Counted from the stretch's first letter, positions 23,610 to 32,190 are shown. The stretch is DNA of 57,949 nucleotides from Lentisphaerota bacterium (GCA_016873655.1 VGWI01000007.1:1-57949), one strand, 5' to 3'. Made by a program: numbers and translations. Notes: generated by a model from the sequence alone, not told the origin.

Positions 23610-24646
23610 CCCGGAATCGTGCGCCGGTCAACTTCGCCCTGATCGGCTGCGGCCGCATCTCCAGGAACCATGCCGCCGCGCTGGCTGACCCGGCGGTCGG
23701 CGGCAGGCTTGTGGCGGTTTGCGACGTGGTGCCGGAGCGCGCGAAAGAGCTCGCCGCGCAGACCGGGGCCGAGGCCTACACCGATTACGCAAGAATGCTT
23801 GCGCGCGACGATGTCGCCGCCGTATCCGTCTGCACGCCGTCCGGCCTGCATCCTGAGCATGGAATTCTCGCCGCGGAAGCCGGCAAGCACGTGGTTTGCG
23901 AGAAGCCGATCGCGATAGACCTGGAATCGTGCGACCGGTTGATATCCGTGTGCAGGTCCAGGAAACGGCGTCTGTTCGTGGTGTTGCAGAACAGGCTCAA
24001 CGCAACGATGCGTCTTCTTAAGGGGGCGATAGACAGGGGGCGGTTCGGGCGGATCTACGGCGTCCATGCCCAGGTCCTGTGGCAGCGTCCTCAGGGCTAC
24101 TATGACCAGGCGCCGTGGCGCGGGACGCGCGCGCTGGACGGCGGCGCTTTGCTGAATCAGGCAAGCCATTACGTTGACTCGCTGGTATGGCTTGGCGGCG
24201 CCGTGGCCGAAGTGACGGCATTCACCGGCCGGCTTGCGCGCAACATCGAATGCGAGGACAGCGGCGCCGTCGTGGTCAGGTTCCGGAGCGGGGCGATCGG
24301 CTCGATCAACGCATCCATGCTCGTGTACCCGCGCAACTTCGAGGGTTCGGTGACGGTTCTCGGCGAGCACGGCACGGTAAAGCTCGGCGGAATAGCGATC
24401 AACCGGTTTGAGAAGTGGGAGTTCGAGTCGTACGATGACGACGACAAGCTCGTTGTAGAGTCGAACTACGAGCCGCCGAACGTGTACGGATTCGGCCACA
24501 CAGCCTACTACAGGGGCGTGGTCGAGGCGTTGAGCAACGGCGGCGAGCCGGACACCGACGGCATGGAAGGGCGCCGCAGCCTTGAACTCATTCTCGCCGC
24601 GTACAAGTCGGCCGCGGAAGGGCGGAAGGTAATGCTTCCGCTCTGA
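23606..24646 (+). CDS. wbpB: Gfo/Idh/MocA oxidoreductase, WlbA/WbpB-like
   Basis: The protein has 346 residues from ATG at 23606, with an AAGGAGG site. The N-terminal NAD-binding fold has ALIGCGRISRNHAAAL; CEKPIAIDL carries the active-site Lys-Pro; and the C-terminal domain has GGALLNQASHYVDSLVWL, as in WlbA. The family oxidises C3 of UDP-GlcNAcA, using a bound nicotinamide that is recycled with 2-oxoglutarate. Its partner here is the WbpE-like aminotransferase. It overlaps murB by 4 bases. It is followed by a terminator-like hairpin. Confidence 0.93.
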   Translation: MTRNRAPVNFALIGCGRISRNHAAALADPAVGGRLVAVCDVVPERAKELAAQTGAEAYTDYARMLARDDVAAVSVCTPSGLHPEHGILAAEAGKHVVCEKPIAIDLESCDRLISVCRSRKRRLFVVLQNRLNATMRLLKGAIDRGRFGRIYGVHAQVLWQRPQGYYDQAPWRGTRALDGGALLNQASHYVDSLVWLGGAVAEVTAFTGRLARNIECEDSGAVVVRFRSGAIGSINASMLVYPRNFEGSVTVLGEHGTVKLGGIAINRFEKWEFESYDDDDKLVVESNYEPPNVYGFGHTAYYRGVVEALSNGGEPDTDGMEGRRSLELILAAYKSAAEGRKVMLPL

Positions 24647-24660
24647 AGCCGTTTCCTGTT

Positions 24661-24681
24661 GCCGGGTGTCCGGCTTTGTTT
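24661..24681 (+). terminator. Rho-independent terminator-like hairpin after wbpB
   Basis: GCCGG-GTGT-CCGGC (24661-24674) is followed by TTTGTTT. It would end or attenuate the long transcript before the GT2 gene. Confidence 0.45.
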
Positions 24682-24709
24682 GCGCGCGTTCTCCGTGAAC
24701 AACGCGCGC
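24682..24709 (+). other. Strong hairpin in the wbpB-GT2 gap
   Basis: A perfect 9-bp stem GCGCGCGTT/AACGCGCGC encloses a 10-base loop, immediately after the terminator-like stem and 21 bases before the GT2 start. It could be an RNA-processing or attenuation structure. Confidence 0.4.
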
Positions 24710-24730
24710 CGCAGTGGATGACTTGCAGCG

Positions 24731-25519
24731 ATGTCCGCCGCACCTGACTTCAGCATAGTGACGGTATGCCGGAACAGCGCCGGCACGATACCGGCCTGCC
24801 TCGATAGCGTACTCGCCCAGACCGCGGCGCTTGAACACGTGGTCGTTGACGGGGCGTCGTCCGACGGAACGCTTGACCTTGTCCGCGAGCACGCGGCGCG
24901 GCCCGGCCGGGCGCATCCGCTGCGGTGGGTGTCGGGTCCGGACAAGGGCCCGTTCGACGCGATGAACAAGGGCATAGCGATGGCGGCCGGCCGGATCGTC
25001 GGCATTCTGAACGCCGACGACCGTTACGAGGCGCCGGATGTGCTGGACTGCGTGAGAAAGACCATGGCCTTGCGCGGTGTCGGCTGTTGTTACGGCGACC
25101 TCGTGTGTTTCCGGCAGGCGGCGGGCGGTGAGGAACCGGTGCGGTACTGGCGGGCGGGCGAGTATGACCGCGATCGTTTTCTTGCCGGGTGGATGCCGCC
25201 GCACCCGGCGTTTTTCGTCGAGCGCGGCGTCTACTCCAAGTACGGCGGGTTCAGGCTCGACCTGGGCACAGCGGCCGACTACGAGCTGATGTTGCGTTTT
25301 CTCTACCTGCACGGCCTGTCATGTGTTCACGTTCCACGCGTGCTGGTTCGCATGCGGGTGGGCGGGCTCAGCTCGGCCTCGTTTGCCGCGCGGCTCAGGG
25401 CGCACGCGGCTGACAGGCGGGCGTGGGGGGTTAACGGACTGACGCCTTTGCCCTGGACTATTCCGCTGAAGCCGCTCCGCAAGCTCGGGCAATGGTTTGC
25501 GCGTCCTCCTGTCTCCTGA
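24731..25519 (+). CDS. Glycosyltransferase family 2
   Basis: The protein has 262 residues. FSIVTVCRNSAGTIPACLDS opens the GT-A fold, VVVDGASSDGTLD carries the nucleotide-binding region, and NADDRY (about 93-98) is the Asp-x-Asp-type metal site. A middle segment PPHPAFFVERGVYSKYGGF is typical of WcaA-like transferases. No membrane segment is visible, so it acts at the inner face of the membrane on a lipid-linked sugar. It is the only classical transferase in this locus. Donor and acceptor are unknown. Confidence 0.92.
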   Translation: MSAAPDFSIVTVCRNSAGTIPACLDSVLAQTAALEHVVVDGASSDGTLDLVREHAARPGRAHPLRWVSGPDKGPFDAMNKGIAMAAGRIVGILNADDRYEAPDVLDCVRKTMALRGVGCCYGDLVCFRQAAGGEEPVRYWRAGEYDRDRFLAGWMPPHPAFFVERGVYSKYGGFRLDLGTAADYELMLRFLYLHGLSCVHVPRVLVRMRVGGLSSASFAARLRAHAADRRAWGVNGLTPLPWTIPLKPLRKLGQWFARPPVS

Positions 25520-25554
25520 GTTCCATATGGTCCATCGCCACGGGAAGATAAAGA

Positions 25555-27282
25555 ATGAGCCGCGTGAAGACACGAGCGCCACGGCACGGAAGTAAGCTGC
25601 TGTTTCTTCAGCTTCCGCTTCCCGATAGCGATCCATCAGGCGTGGCCGAGAACGCTCCTCTCGCCGCGGCGAGTCTTCGGCGTGCGCTTCACGGTTCCCC
25701 GGATGGCGGGCAATTCGACTGTGCGCTTCTCAGGATGGACGCGGACGGGCCGAATGACGCCGGCGTTCTGGATGCGATCGAGGACGAACGCCCGGACATC
25801 ATTGCGGCAACGCTGTACGCGTGGAACATAGAGCGGACTCTCCGGATACTTGGGCAGTTCAGGAAGAGCCATCCCCGCGTGCGGATCGTCGTTGGAGGTC
25901 CGGAGGTCGCGCCGGGCCATCCGTTCCTGATGCGCGCCCGTTGTGTTGACGTTGCGGTCAGCGGAGAAGGCGAGGCGGTGTTCCCGTCCGTCTTGAGGGG
26001 CCTGCAAAACGGCCGTGCTGTCAGCTCCGACGCCGTTGCGTGGCGGGCGGGTGGGCGCCTGAAATGGGGGCGCGGCCCGGCGGTTGTCCCGGAACTTGCG
26101 TCGTGTCTGCCGCCGCCGGACGACGACTGGTTGAACGCCTCCGGCCGGACGGCGTGTGTCGAGACTACGCGCGGGTGTCCGCTCGACTGCGTGTTCTGCT
26201 GCTACAGCATGCGCCGCCGCCGGCTTGCATTCGTGCCGGCGGCAGCGGTGGCGGAGCGCGTTGCGCTCCTTGCGGGGTCCGGCGCGCGCGAGGTCCGGTT
26301 TGTGGACCCTTCATTGAACGCACATCCGCAGTTCGAGTTGTTGCTCGCGGAGCTGGCGCGGGTGAACCGTGCCGGCAGCGTGGAGTTCCTTGCCGAACTG
26401 CTGGCCGACCGGCTCACGGCGCGGCAGGCGGGGCTGCTCGCGGCGGCGGGGTTCGGAGAAATCGAAATAGGTCTTCAGTCCGTGAGTCCGGAGGTGCTGC
26501 GCGCGGTGAACAGGCGAAGCGACCCCGCCCTGGTCTTGCGCGGGGCGCGGTTGCTGGGCGATGTCGGAGTGCGACCCGTTATTGACGTGATGTGCGGTCT
26601 GCCGGGCCAGACGCTGGAGGACGTGAAGCGGTCGGTCGAGACGGCTGCCGGAGTGCGCAACGCCAGGGTTCAACTGCTGCATGCCCTGCTTCTGCCGGGC
26701 ACCGTGCTTGGAAGCCGCCGGCGTGAGCTGGGGCTGGAGGCGCAGGCGCTGCCGCCATATCGTGTGATTTCGACGCCGCACATGTCGGCGGAAGACATGA
26801 TTGAAGCCGACCGCTTCGCCGCCGGCGTTACCGGTCTGGAGCTGGATGCGCCTGCCGGCCGGTATGTCGGGCGCAGCCTGCCATCGCTCTTTGCGGAGCA
26901 GCACGTTCTTGCCGCCGGCTCCGCCGTCGCGCCGCTACTGCCTGGAACATCCGCGCGCCGGGCGCTGATACTCGATGGCGACGACCTGTTCGGTCACCGC
27001 GAGTGGGTCGCTTGTGTGATAAGGCGCGCGATACGGACGGAGCCGCACACGTTGTGGCAGTTTGTCCTCAGTCCCTGGAAGGAGGAGCCGCTGGATCTGG
27101 CGGATTTCGCCGCTGGCGTAATCGCCGCCGAACGCGACCATTTCCTTGACCGGCTGAAGCCGAGGGAAGGGACCGGTCACACGGTGTCCAGGCGGGTCTT
27201 CATTCTTTTGAAGAAGCAAAGACGGTATTCCGTTTCCTGGCAGACGGCGGCCGAGGAACTGCTCAGCCGCCTGTTCTACTGA
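25555..27282 (+). CDS. B12-binding radical SAM protein
   Basis: The protein has 575 residues. The N-terminal part (about 15-150) has the cobalamin-binding Rossmann fold, with IIAATLYAWNIERT, IVVGGPEVAPGHP and VAVSGEGEAVFP. The radical SAM core (about 190-420) contains Cys-Pro-Leu-Asp-Cys-Val-Phe-Cys for the 4Fe-4S cluster, then FVDPSLN and IEIGLQSVSPEVL. A DUF4080-type C-terminal region follows. Members catalyse methylation or other radical chemistry at unactivated carbons. The gene follows the GT2 gene by 35 bases, so it may modify a sugar or lipid of the surface glycan; this is inference. The convergent gap to the next gene is 26 bases. Confidence 0.9.
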   Translation: MSRVKTRAPRHGSKLLFLQLPLPDSDPSGVAENAPLAAASLRRALHGSPDGGQFDCALLRMDADGPNDAGVLDAIEDERPDIIAATLYAWNIERTLRILGQFRKSHPRVRIVVGGPEVAPGHPFLMRARCVDVAVSGEGEAVFPSVLRGLQNGRAVSSDAVAWRAGGRLKWGRGPAVVPELASCLPPPDDDWLNASGRTACVETTRGCPLDCVFCCYSMRRRRLAFVPAAAVAERVALLAGSGAREVRFVDPSLNAHPQFELLLAELARVNRAGSVEFLAELLADRLTARQAGLLAAAGFGEIEIGLQSVSPEVLRAVNRRSDPALVLRGARLLGDVGVRPVIDVMCGLPGQTLEDVKRSVETAAGVRNARVQLLHALLLPGTVLGSRRRELGLEAQALPPYRVISTPHMSAEDMIEADRFAAGVTGLELDAPAGRYVGRSLPSLFAEQHVLAAGSAVAPLLPGTSARRALILDGDDLFGHREWVACVIRRAIRTEPHTLWQFVLSPWKEEPLDLADFAAGVIAAERDHFLDRLKPREGTGHTVSRRVFILLKKQRRYSVSWQTAAEELLSRLFY

Positions 27283-27308
27283 TCCTGCCGGCGGCCGGCC
27301 ACGCGGCC

Positions 27309-28502
27309 TCACTCGTACGATATCCCCTTGCGCGCGGCCTGTTCGCGGACCATACGTTCCACTTCGGCATCAAAGCCTTTCTTGCCGCCTTCCGCGTCGC
27401 GTTTCTTCATTTCCCCGGCGATGTAGGCATCGCGCTGCCGGTTCAGTTCAGACAGTTCCTTCTCCAGCGCCCTGCGTTCTTCGACTTTTTCCTTCAGGTA
27501 CGCCTCGCGTTCGTCCTTCCCCATCTTCCGCAATTCTTCCGGCAGCTTGTCTTCCTCGAGCTTGTCCATCGCAACCGCGCCCAGGACAACAGCCTCGGCC
27601 AGGTCCGCCTTGCCGCCCAGCGCCGCATCGGCGTACTCGGCCATGGCAAGGCTGTCGCCTGCCTTCACGCGTTCCATGCGAGCGCCTTCGACTTTTGCCT
27701 TGTAAGATGCGCGGCTCGCGGCCACGGGGGCCGGGGCGGTGGCGGCGAAACCAACGGACAAGCTGGCCTCCGCGTCCATGGCGGAAGTGTCGCCGTACCC
27801 GATCCTGCTTGAGACGATCTTCGAGCGCAGTTCCGCGATGGGTTTGTCGACCGGGGTGGAGATGGCAACCATGTCGCCGCCCTGCGATATGGCTGTGTAG
27901 GAACCTTCGGACTTTGCGGCAATGTCCTGCCAGACCGGCGTTGTATCCGACATGTTCCCGCACTGCACGGTGTTGATGATCAGATCCTTCATGACTGCCG
28001 CCCTGCAGACTTCCGGGTACTTCACGTCGTCCTTGTAATCCATGTGCGGCGGTGCGTCGCCGACGAGGAAGATGATCTTGAGCACGCTGCGGTTCGTGCT
28101 CCACGTCATCTGCGTTACCGCCTCGTTCAGCGCCTGGTTCACCGACTCCGGCGTATCGCCGCCGCCGTCGGCCCTGAACCCGCGCAGCTTCTCGTAGATT
28201 GCGTCGATGTCGTCGGTAAGCGGCGCTGCTTCAGTAACGTAGGCGTCGCCGCGATCGCGGTAACCGATCAGGCCGAACTTCACCTTTGGCGTCGGTTTTG
28301 CCCCGACTATGCCGTTGGCGATGGACCAGATCTTCTGCTTCGCGCCCTCGATCAGGCCGCTCATCGAGCCGGTCGTATCGAGAACGAAGCAGACTTCTAT
28401 GTTGCCGGGCTGCTTCGCCGGGCCGGCTTCCTCCGCGCCGGCGGCGGCCACCGCGGCCAAGGCACCTGCCAGAACACAGACTGAGAACGGACGCATATTC
28501 AT
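27309..28502 (-). CDS. Secreted von Willebrand factor type A protein
   Basis: The protein has 397 residues. A signal peptide (about 1-23, ending AAAGAEE) is followed by a VWA domain (about 35-225). Its MIDAS motif is Asp-Thr-Thr-Gly-Ser-Met-Ser (about 42-48), with the metal-coordinating Thr/Asp at GGGDTPES and VGDAPPH. The C-terminal 170 residues are highly charged and helical (coiled-coil-like). AGGAGGAAAC lies well before the ATG. Related proteins bind other proteins in a metal-dependent way in the envelope. It has no strand-matched neighbour, and its partner is unknown. Confidence 0.9.
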   Translation of the reverse strand: MNMRPFSVCVLAGALAAVAAAGAEEAGPAKQPGNIEVCFVLDTTGSMSGLIEGAKQKIWSIANGIVGAKPTPKVKFGLIGYRDRGDAYVTEAAPLTDDIDAIYEKLRGFRADGGGDTPESVNQALNEAVTQMTWSTNRSVLKIIFLVGDAPPHMDYKDDVKYPEVCRAAVMKDLIINTVQCGNMSDTTPVWQDIAAKSEGSYTAISQGGDMVAISTPVDKPIAELRSKIVSSRIGYGDTSAMDAEASLSVGFAATAPAPVAASRASYKAKVEGARMERVKAGDSLAMAEYADAALGGKADLAEAVVLGAVAMDKLEEDKLPEELRKMGKDEREAYLKEKVEERRALEKELSELNRQRDAYIAGEMKKRDAEGGKKGFDAEVERMVREQAARKGISYE

Positions 28503-28596
28503 AACTTTGTTTCCTCCTTGCTCCCTAGACGAATGTGAACGTGTGTTTGTTCAACATTTCCTTTGTCTGTATCAATTCAGAACGGCAAGGACGAGG

Positions 28597-28770
28597 TTGC
28601 TGCGCTGCCTGCTCCCGATCTGTGCGGCCTGCAAGAAGATCCAGAACGAGTCCGGCAACTGGGAGCCAATCGAGTCTTACATACGCGACCGGTCCGACGC
28701 CGATTTCAGCCACGGCGTATGCCCGGATTGCGCCCGTCTGCTGTACGGCACCGTGACCGGCAAGAAGTGA
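28597..28770 (+). CDS. Short zinc-ribbon-like domain, probable gene fragment
   Basis: From TTG at 28597 the frame reads LPICAACKKI, then WEPIESYIRDRSDADFSHG and CPDCARLLYG. This Cys-x2-Cys...Cys-x2-Cys module is usually found at the C-terminus of response regulators and sensor kinases. Here no receiver or kinase part precedes it; upstream DNA is the divergent VWA gene region. The start is uncertain. It is either a 57-residue stand-alone protein or the tail of a lost signalling gene. Confidence 0.45.
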   Translation: MLRCLLPICAACKKIQNESGNWEPIESYIRDRSDADFSHGVCPDCARLLYGTVTGKK

Positions 28771-28950
28771 GTCCGGCCGCCCGCGTTGGCGAAGGCTTGC
28801 GCCAAAGACCAGTTTGCCGCGCCCTGTCCGCCTGCGAATGCGTGTGCGGCCATGGCCGCATTGCTCCCGGGTTGACCGCCGCTGCTTTGCGCAATAGGAT
28901 TCGTTGGGACGCGGATTGCGTTATCCGGAACCAGGGGGAGAGGAACACCC

Positions 28951-29856
28951 ATGAACAGTATTCGGGAACAGGTTTCCGGCAGTCGGATCCTCATATCTGA
29001 TGGAGCGTGGGGGACCATCCTCCAGGCCGGCGGGCTGAAGCCCGGCGAGTGTCCTGAGCTGTGGTGTGCTGACCGGCCGGACGCAGTGAAGGACATTGCG
29101 CGCCGCTATATCGAAGCGGGTTCCGACATGGTCAAGACGAACAGTTTCGGAGGCACCCGGTTCAAGCTGGACCACTTCGGGCTGGCGTCGCGCGTCGGCG
29201 AGCTGAACGAGAAGGCGGCGGCTCTTTCGAGGGCGGCGGCGGGGGCGAATCACCGCGTCATCGCATCGGTCGGCCCGACGGGCAAGCTGCTGCTCATGGG
29301 CGACGTTACGGAGGAGGACATCTACAATGCTTACCGCGAGCAGTTAGTTGCGCTTGAGCGCGGCGGTGCGGACGGCTGCTGCATAGAGACCTTTGCGGCG
29401 CTGGACGAGGCGGCTCTTGCGGTGAGGGCGGCGCGGGAAAACACTTCGATGGAAGTGATATGCACGTTCACGTTTGAACGTTCAGTCCGTGGCGATTACC
29501 GCACCATGATGGGGGTTACGCCCGAGCAGGTTGCCTGCGAGATGCCCGCGGCCGGCGCGCACGTGATAGGAACCAACTGCGGGAACGGGATGAAGGCCAT
29601 GGCGGACATAGTGAGCGCCATGCGCGCGGTCGCGCCGGCCGTCCCGATCATCGTTCATGCGAATGCCGGCGCTCCGGTCATCGTGGACGGCGCCGACGTC
29701 TATCCGGAGACGCCGGAAGAGATGGCAAAGAACGCGATGGCCGTGGTTAAGGCGGGCGCCGACATAGTGGGCGGGTGCTGCGGCACCACGCCTTATCACA
29801 TAAGCGCCATTTCCGTCGCATTGAGGGATTACAGGAAGCAGGCAAAAGGAGCCTAG
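28951..29856 (+). CDS. Homocysteine S-methyltransferase domain protein (split MetH)
   Basis: The protein has 301 residues matching the first module of B12-dependent methionine synthase. It has SDGAWGTILQAGG at the N-terminus, then MVKTNSFGGTRFKLD, the zinc ligand Cys in IGTNCGNG (about residue 208) and the Cys pair in VGGCCGTTPYH (about 270-280). It transfers a methyl group to homocysteine from a methylated corrinoid. The next gene, two bases on, encodes the methyl-tetrahydrofolate module. The cobalamin-binding and reactivation domains are not in this window. GGGGGAGAGG precedes the ATG. Confidence 0.92.
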   Translation: MNSIREQVSGSRILISDGAWGTILQAGGLKPGECPELWCADRPDAVKDIARRYIEAGSDMVKTNSFGGTRFKLDHFGLASRVGELNEKAAALSRAAAGANHRVIASVGPTGKLLLMGDVTEEDIYNAYREQLVALERGGADGCCIETFAALDEAALAVRAARENTSMEVICTFTFERSVRGDYRTMMGVTPEQVACEMPAAGAHVIGTNCGNGMKAMADIVSAMRAVAPAVPIIVHANAGAPVIVDGADVYPETPEEMAKNAMAVVKAGADIVGGCCGTTPYHISAISVALRDYRKQAKGA

Positions 29857-29857
29857 A

Positions 29858-30880
29858 ATGACCACCGCCGCCAGGTTCAGGATTGTCGGGGAGAACATAC
29901 ACTGCACGCGCGTTTTCAAGGTTGGCGGAAAAAACGTCGAGGAAGTGTCGCCGGGTTCGTTTGCGATCAGGTACGGCGAGGGCCGCGGGCAGCGCCTCCT
30001 GCCCGTGCCGGGCGTTTTCACGGAAAGCGGCGCGTGGCAGGACGGGAAGGTCAAGCACTGCGCCGTGGCCGTGTGGCAGGGGATTCACGGCGCCGGTTCC
30101 GACCGGGACGCCGGCCGGGACTATATCGCCAGTCTTGCCGCCAGGCAGGAGAAGGCGGGTGCGGACTTCCTGGACATCAACGTGGACGAGCTCAGCACCG
30201 ACTTGGAGGAGCGTGTTGCGGCCATGAAATGGGCCGTGGGGGTCATGCAGGCGGCGGTGAAGATACCGGTCAGCGTCGATTCCTCGAACCTCCGCATACT
30301 GCGCGCCGGTCTTGAGGCAGCCGACAGTGCGCGCGGCCGGCCGATGATAAACTCGGTTTCGCTTGAGCGCGCGGAGGCGATAGGCCTGGCGAAGGAATTC
30401 AAGGCGGTGGTCATCGCGAGCGCGGCCGGGGAGAGGGGGTTGCCGGGCTCTCTCGACGAGCGCATGGCGAATCTCGACCGCCTGATGACGATGCTGAAGG
30501 CCGCCGGGCTTGGGCCGGACGAAATTTTCGTTGATCCCCTTGTGTATCCGATCTCCACGGATCCGGCCAACGGCGTGCAGTTCCTGGAGGCGGTGGCGTC
30601 GGTGCGGAAGGAGTACGGGGCAGCGATCCACATAGCCGCCGGGCTGAGCAATGTATCTTTCGGGATGCCGAAGAGGAGTCTCATCAACATCGTGTTCACG
30701 CATCTCGCGGTGGAAGCCGGCGCCGACGGCGGCATCGTGGATCCGATGCAGATCAACCGTGAAGCGCTTGCCTCGGTTGACGCGGCGTCTCGCGAGTATG
30801 AGCTTGCCCGCAACTTGTTGCTGGGGCGCGACGAATTCGGGATGGAGTTCATCTCGGCATTCAGGTCCGGCGACATGTAG
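29858..30880 (+). CDS. Pterin-binding methyltetrahydrofolate methyltransferase (split MetH)
   Basis: The protein has 340 residues of the DHPS-like TIM-barrel family that binds methyl-tetrahydrofolate. FRIVGENIHCTRVF opens the fold, followed by GADFLDINVDEL, IPVSVDSSNLRILRAGLE, and LSNVSFGMPKRSLIN near the C-terminus. These are the pterin-site segments of MetH and of CFeSP methyltransferase. It partners the homocysteine enzyme upstream, so together they equal two of the four MetH modules. Corrinoid carriers must come from elsewhere. It may alternatively work in a Wood-Ljungdahl-type methyl branch. Confidence 0.92.
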   Translation: MTTAARFRIVGENIHCTRVFKVGGKNVEEVSPGSFAIRYGEGRGQRLLPVPGVFTESGAWQDGKVKHCAVAVWQGIHGAGSDRDAGRDYIASLAARQEKAGADFLDINVDELSTDLEERVAAMKWAVGVMQAAVKIPVSVDSSNLRILRAGLEAADSARGRPMINSVSLERAEAIGLAKEFKAVVIASAAGERGLPGSLDERMANLDRLMTMLKAAGLGPDEIFVDPLVYPISTDPANGVQFLEAVASVRKEYGAAIHIAAGLSNVSFGMPKRSLINIVFTHLAVEAGADGGIVDPMQINREALASVDAASREYELARNLLLGRDEFGMEFISAFRSGDM

Positions 30881-30892
30881 GATGCGCTGCGG

Positions 30893-31360
30893 TTGAAAGT
30901 GCTTATACAGAGGGTTGCGCGCGCATCGGTCTGCGTCGGCGGGGAGACCGTCGGCCGCACCGGGCCGGGCCTGATGGTGCTCGTCGGCGTGCGCGCCGGC
31001 GACACGGCGGCCGATGCGGCGCAGCTTGCCCAGAAGACAGTTGCCCTGCGCATATTTCCCGACGCGGCTGACCGGATGAACCTTTCGGTGGAAGACACGG
31101 GCGGCGGCGTTCTGGCAGTTTCCCAGTTCACCCTGTACGCCGAAACGAGGAAGGGGAACCGCCCGAGTTTTGTGCGTGCCGCCGGGCCGGACCTTGCCCG
31201 TGCGCTATATGGCGAATACGTCGAAGCGCTCCGGCGCGCGCTCGGGCCTGACCGCGTGGCGACGGGCGTGTTCGGCGCTTCGATGCAGGTTGAGCTCGTA
31301 AACGACGGCCCGGTCACAGTGGAGCTTTCCACCGATCCGGCGCCGGCCCGGCAGGGGTAG
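30893..31360 (+). CDS. dtd: D-aminoacyl-tRNA deacylase
   Basis: The protein has 155 residues, the usual Dtd length. It has VLIQRVARASVCV at the N-terminus, the catalytic SQFTLYAETRKGNRPSF (about 79-95) and NDGPVTVEL near the end, which correspond to the SQFTL and GxPVT cores of Dtd. It hydrolyses D-amino acids wrongly attached to tRNA. The start is TTG at 30893 with only a weak ribosome site; GTG at 30899 is an alternative. It follows the methyltransferase gene by 12 bases. Confidence 0.95.
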   Translation: MKVLIQRVARASVCVGGETVGRTGPGLMVLVGVRAGDTAADAAQLAQKTVALRIFPDAADRMNLSVEDTGGGVLAVSQFTLYAETRKGNRPSFVRAAGPDLARALYGEYVEALRRALGPDRVATGVFGASMQVELVNDGPVTVELSTDPAPARQG

Positions 31361-31476
31361 TGGCAGAGCTTCCTTCATCCGCTGCCGTGCTTCCATGCGC
31401 ATTGCGGGGCGGCGCATTTCGGGCTGTCCTCAACCGGGGCGTCTGATATTCTGCCCGGCCGGAGGTGATTGTATCC

Positions 31477-32190
31477 GTGGCTGACAAGAAAAAAGATGCT
31501 TTTGATTTCTGGTATGCCGTGAACAACACGGAGATCAAGCTGATGCCGTCCCGGCACCTTGAAACGTTCGGGACGACGATACTGAACTACCATCTTGTCA
31601 GCGAATTCATGGACACCGTGAATCAGACCCGTGTTCGCGAGGGCAGGATGGTCGCCAACAGGCCCCAGATCATCACCCCCGAGGCGTACTCGAAGACGGT
31701 GCTGGAGGGGTTCGGCGATGAAGCGCGGCAGTATGTCGAGTGGCTGAGGGAACACGAGAAGGAAGTTCGCATTCTCCGGTACGGCTATTCCCTGCGCAAG
31801 GAGGCCTTCAGCGAACACGTCATCTCCGAGCCGGCGAAAACGGTGGTAGAGCGGGTGGAGCAGGAAGTGAAAGCGAAGAACGACCCGCTCAGCGCGGTGC
31901 TGATGGGAGTGGATGAGCCGTGGGACGTGTGCCTTGTGAAGCTGTTCTGGGAAGTCATCCAGGGCTCGGCGACGGCAAATATCCGCGAGCTTGACCGTCA
32001 CAGGATGTTCGAGAGCGAACGGGGCGTTCCGCGCGGGATCAGGCAGGAGATAGAGGCCATGTTTCTTGCGGCGAGCAAGGATGGATCACTCGTCCGCCCG
32101 CTCGGGGCCAGACTCCAGGAGCACGGAGTCTTCAGCGAATATGAAGACAGGTTCTTTTCTCTCGTGAAATCAGCGAAGAGGCGGCAGTGA
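31477..32190 (+). CDS. Conserved hypothetical protein coupled to leuC
   Basis: The protein has 237 residues from GTG at 31477, with GGAGGTGAT seven bases before it; the earlier GTG at 31465 is less well placed. It has no signal peptide or membrane helix. Distinct segments are DAFDFWYAVNNTEIKLMP at the N-terminus and DEPWDVCLVKLFWEVIQG in the middle. I do not recognise a family. Its stop overlaps the GTG of leuC (GTGA), so it is translated with leuC-leuD-parA, which suggests a role linked to that operon. Confidence 0.8.
   Translation: MADKKKDAFDFWYAVNNTEIKLMPSRHLETFGTTILNYHLVSEFMDTVNQTRVREGRMVANRPQIITPEAYSKTVLEGFGDEARQYVEWLREHEKEVRILRYGYSLRKEAFSEHVISEPAKTVVERVEQEVKAKNDPLSAVLMGVDEPWDVCLVKLFWEVIQGSATANIRELDRHRMFESERGVPRGIRQEIEAMFLAASKDGSLVRPLGARLQEHGVFSEYEDRFFSLVKSAKRRQ

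Noticed and set aside
23600-25312. 570-codon minus-strand frame across wbpB and the GT2 gene
   Set aside because: It covers two clear plus-strand genes and has no recognisable domain.
28771-28950. Cobalamin or SAM riboswitch upstream of the split metH genes
   Set aside because: No B12-box or SAM core sequence was found in this leader by eye.
30121-31332. 403-codon Ser/Arg/Ala-rich minus-strand frame
   Set aside because: Shadow of the pterin-binding and dtd genes.
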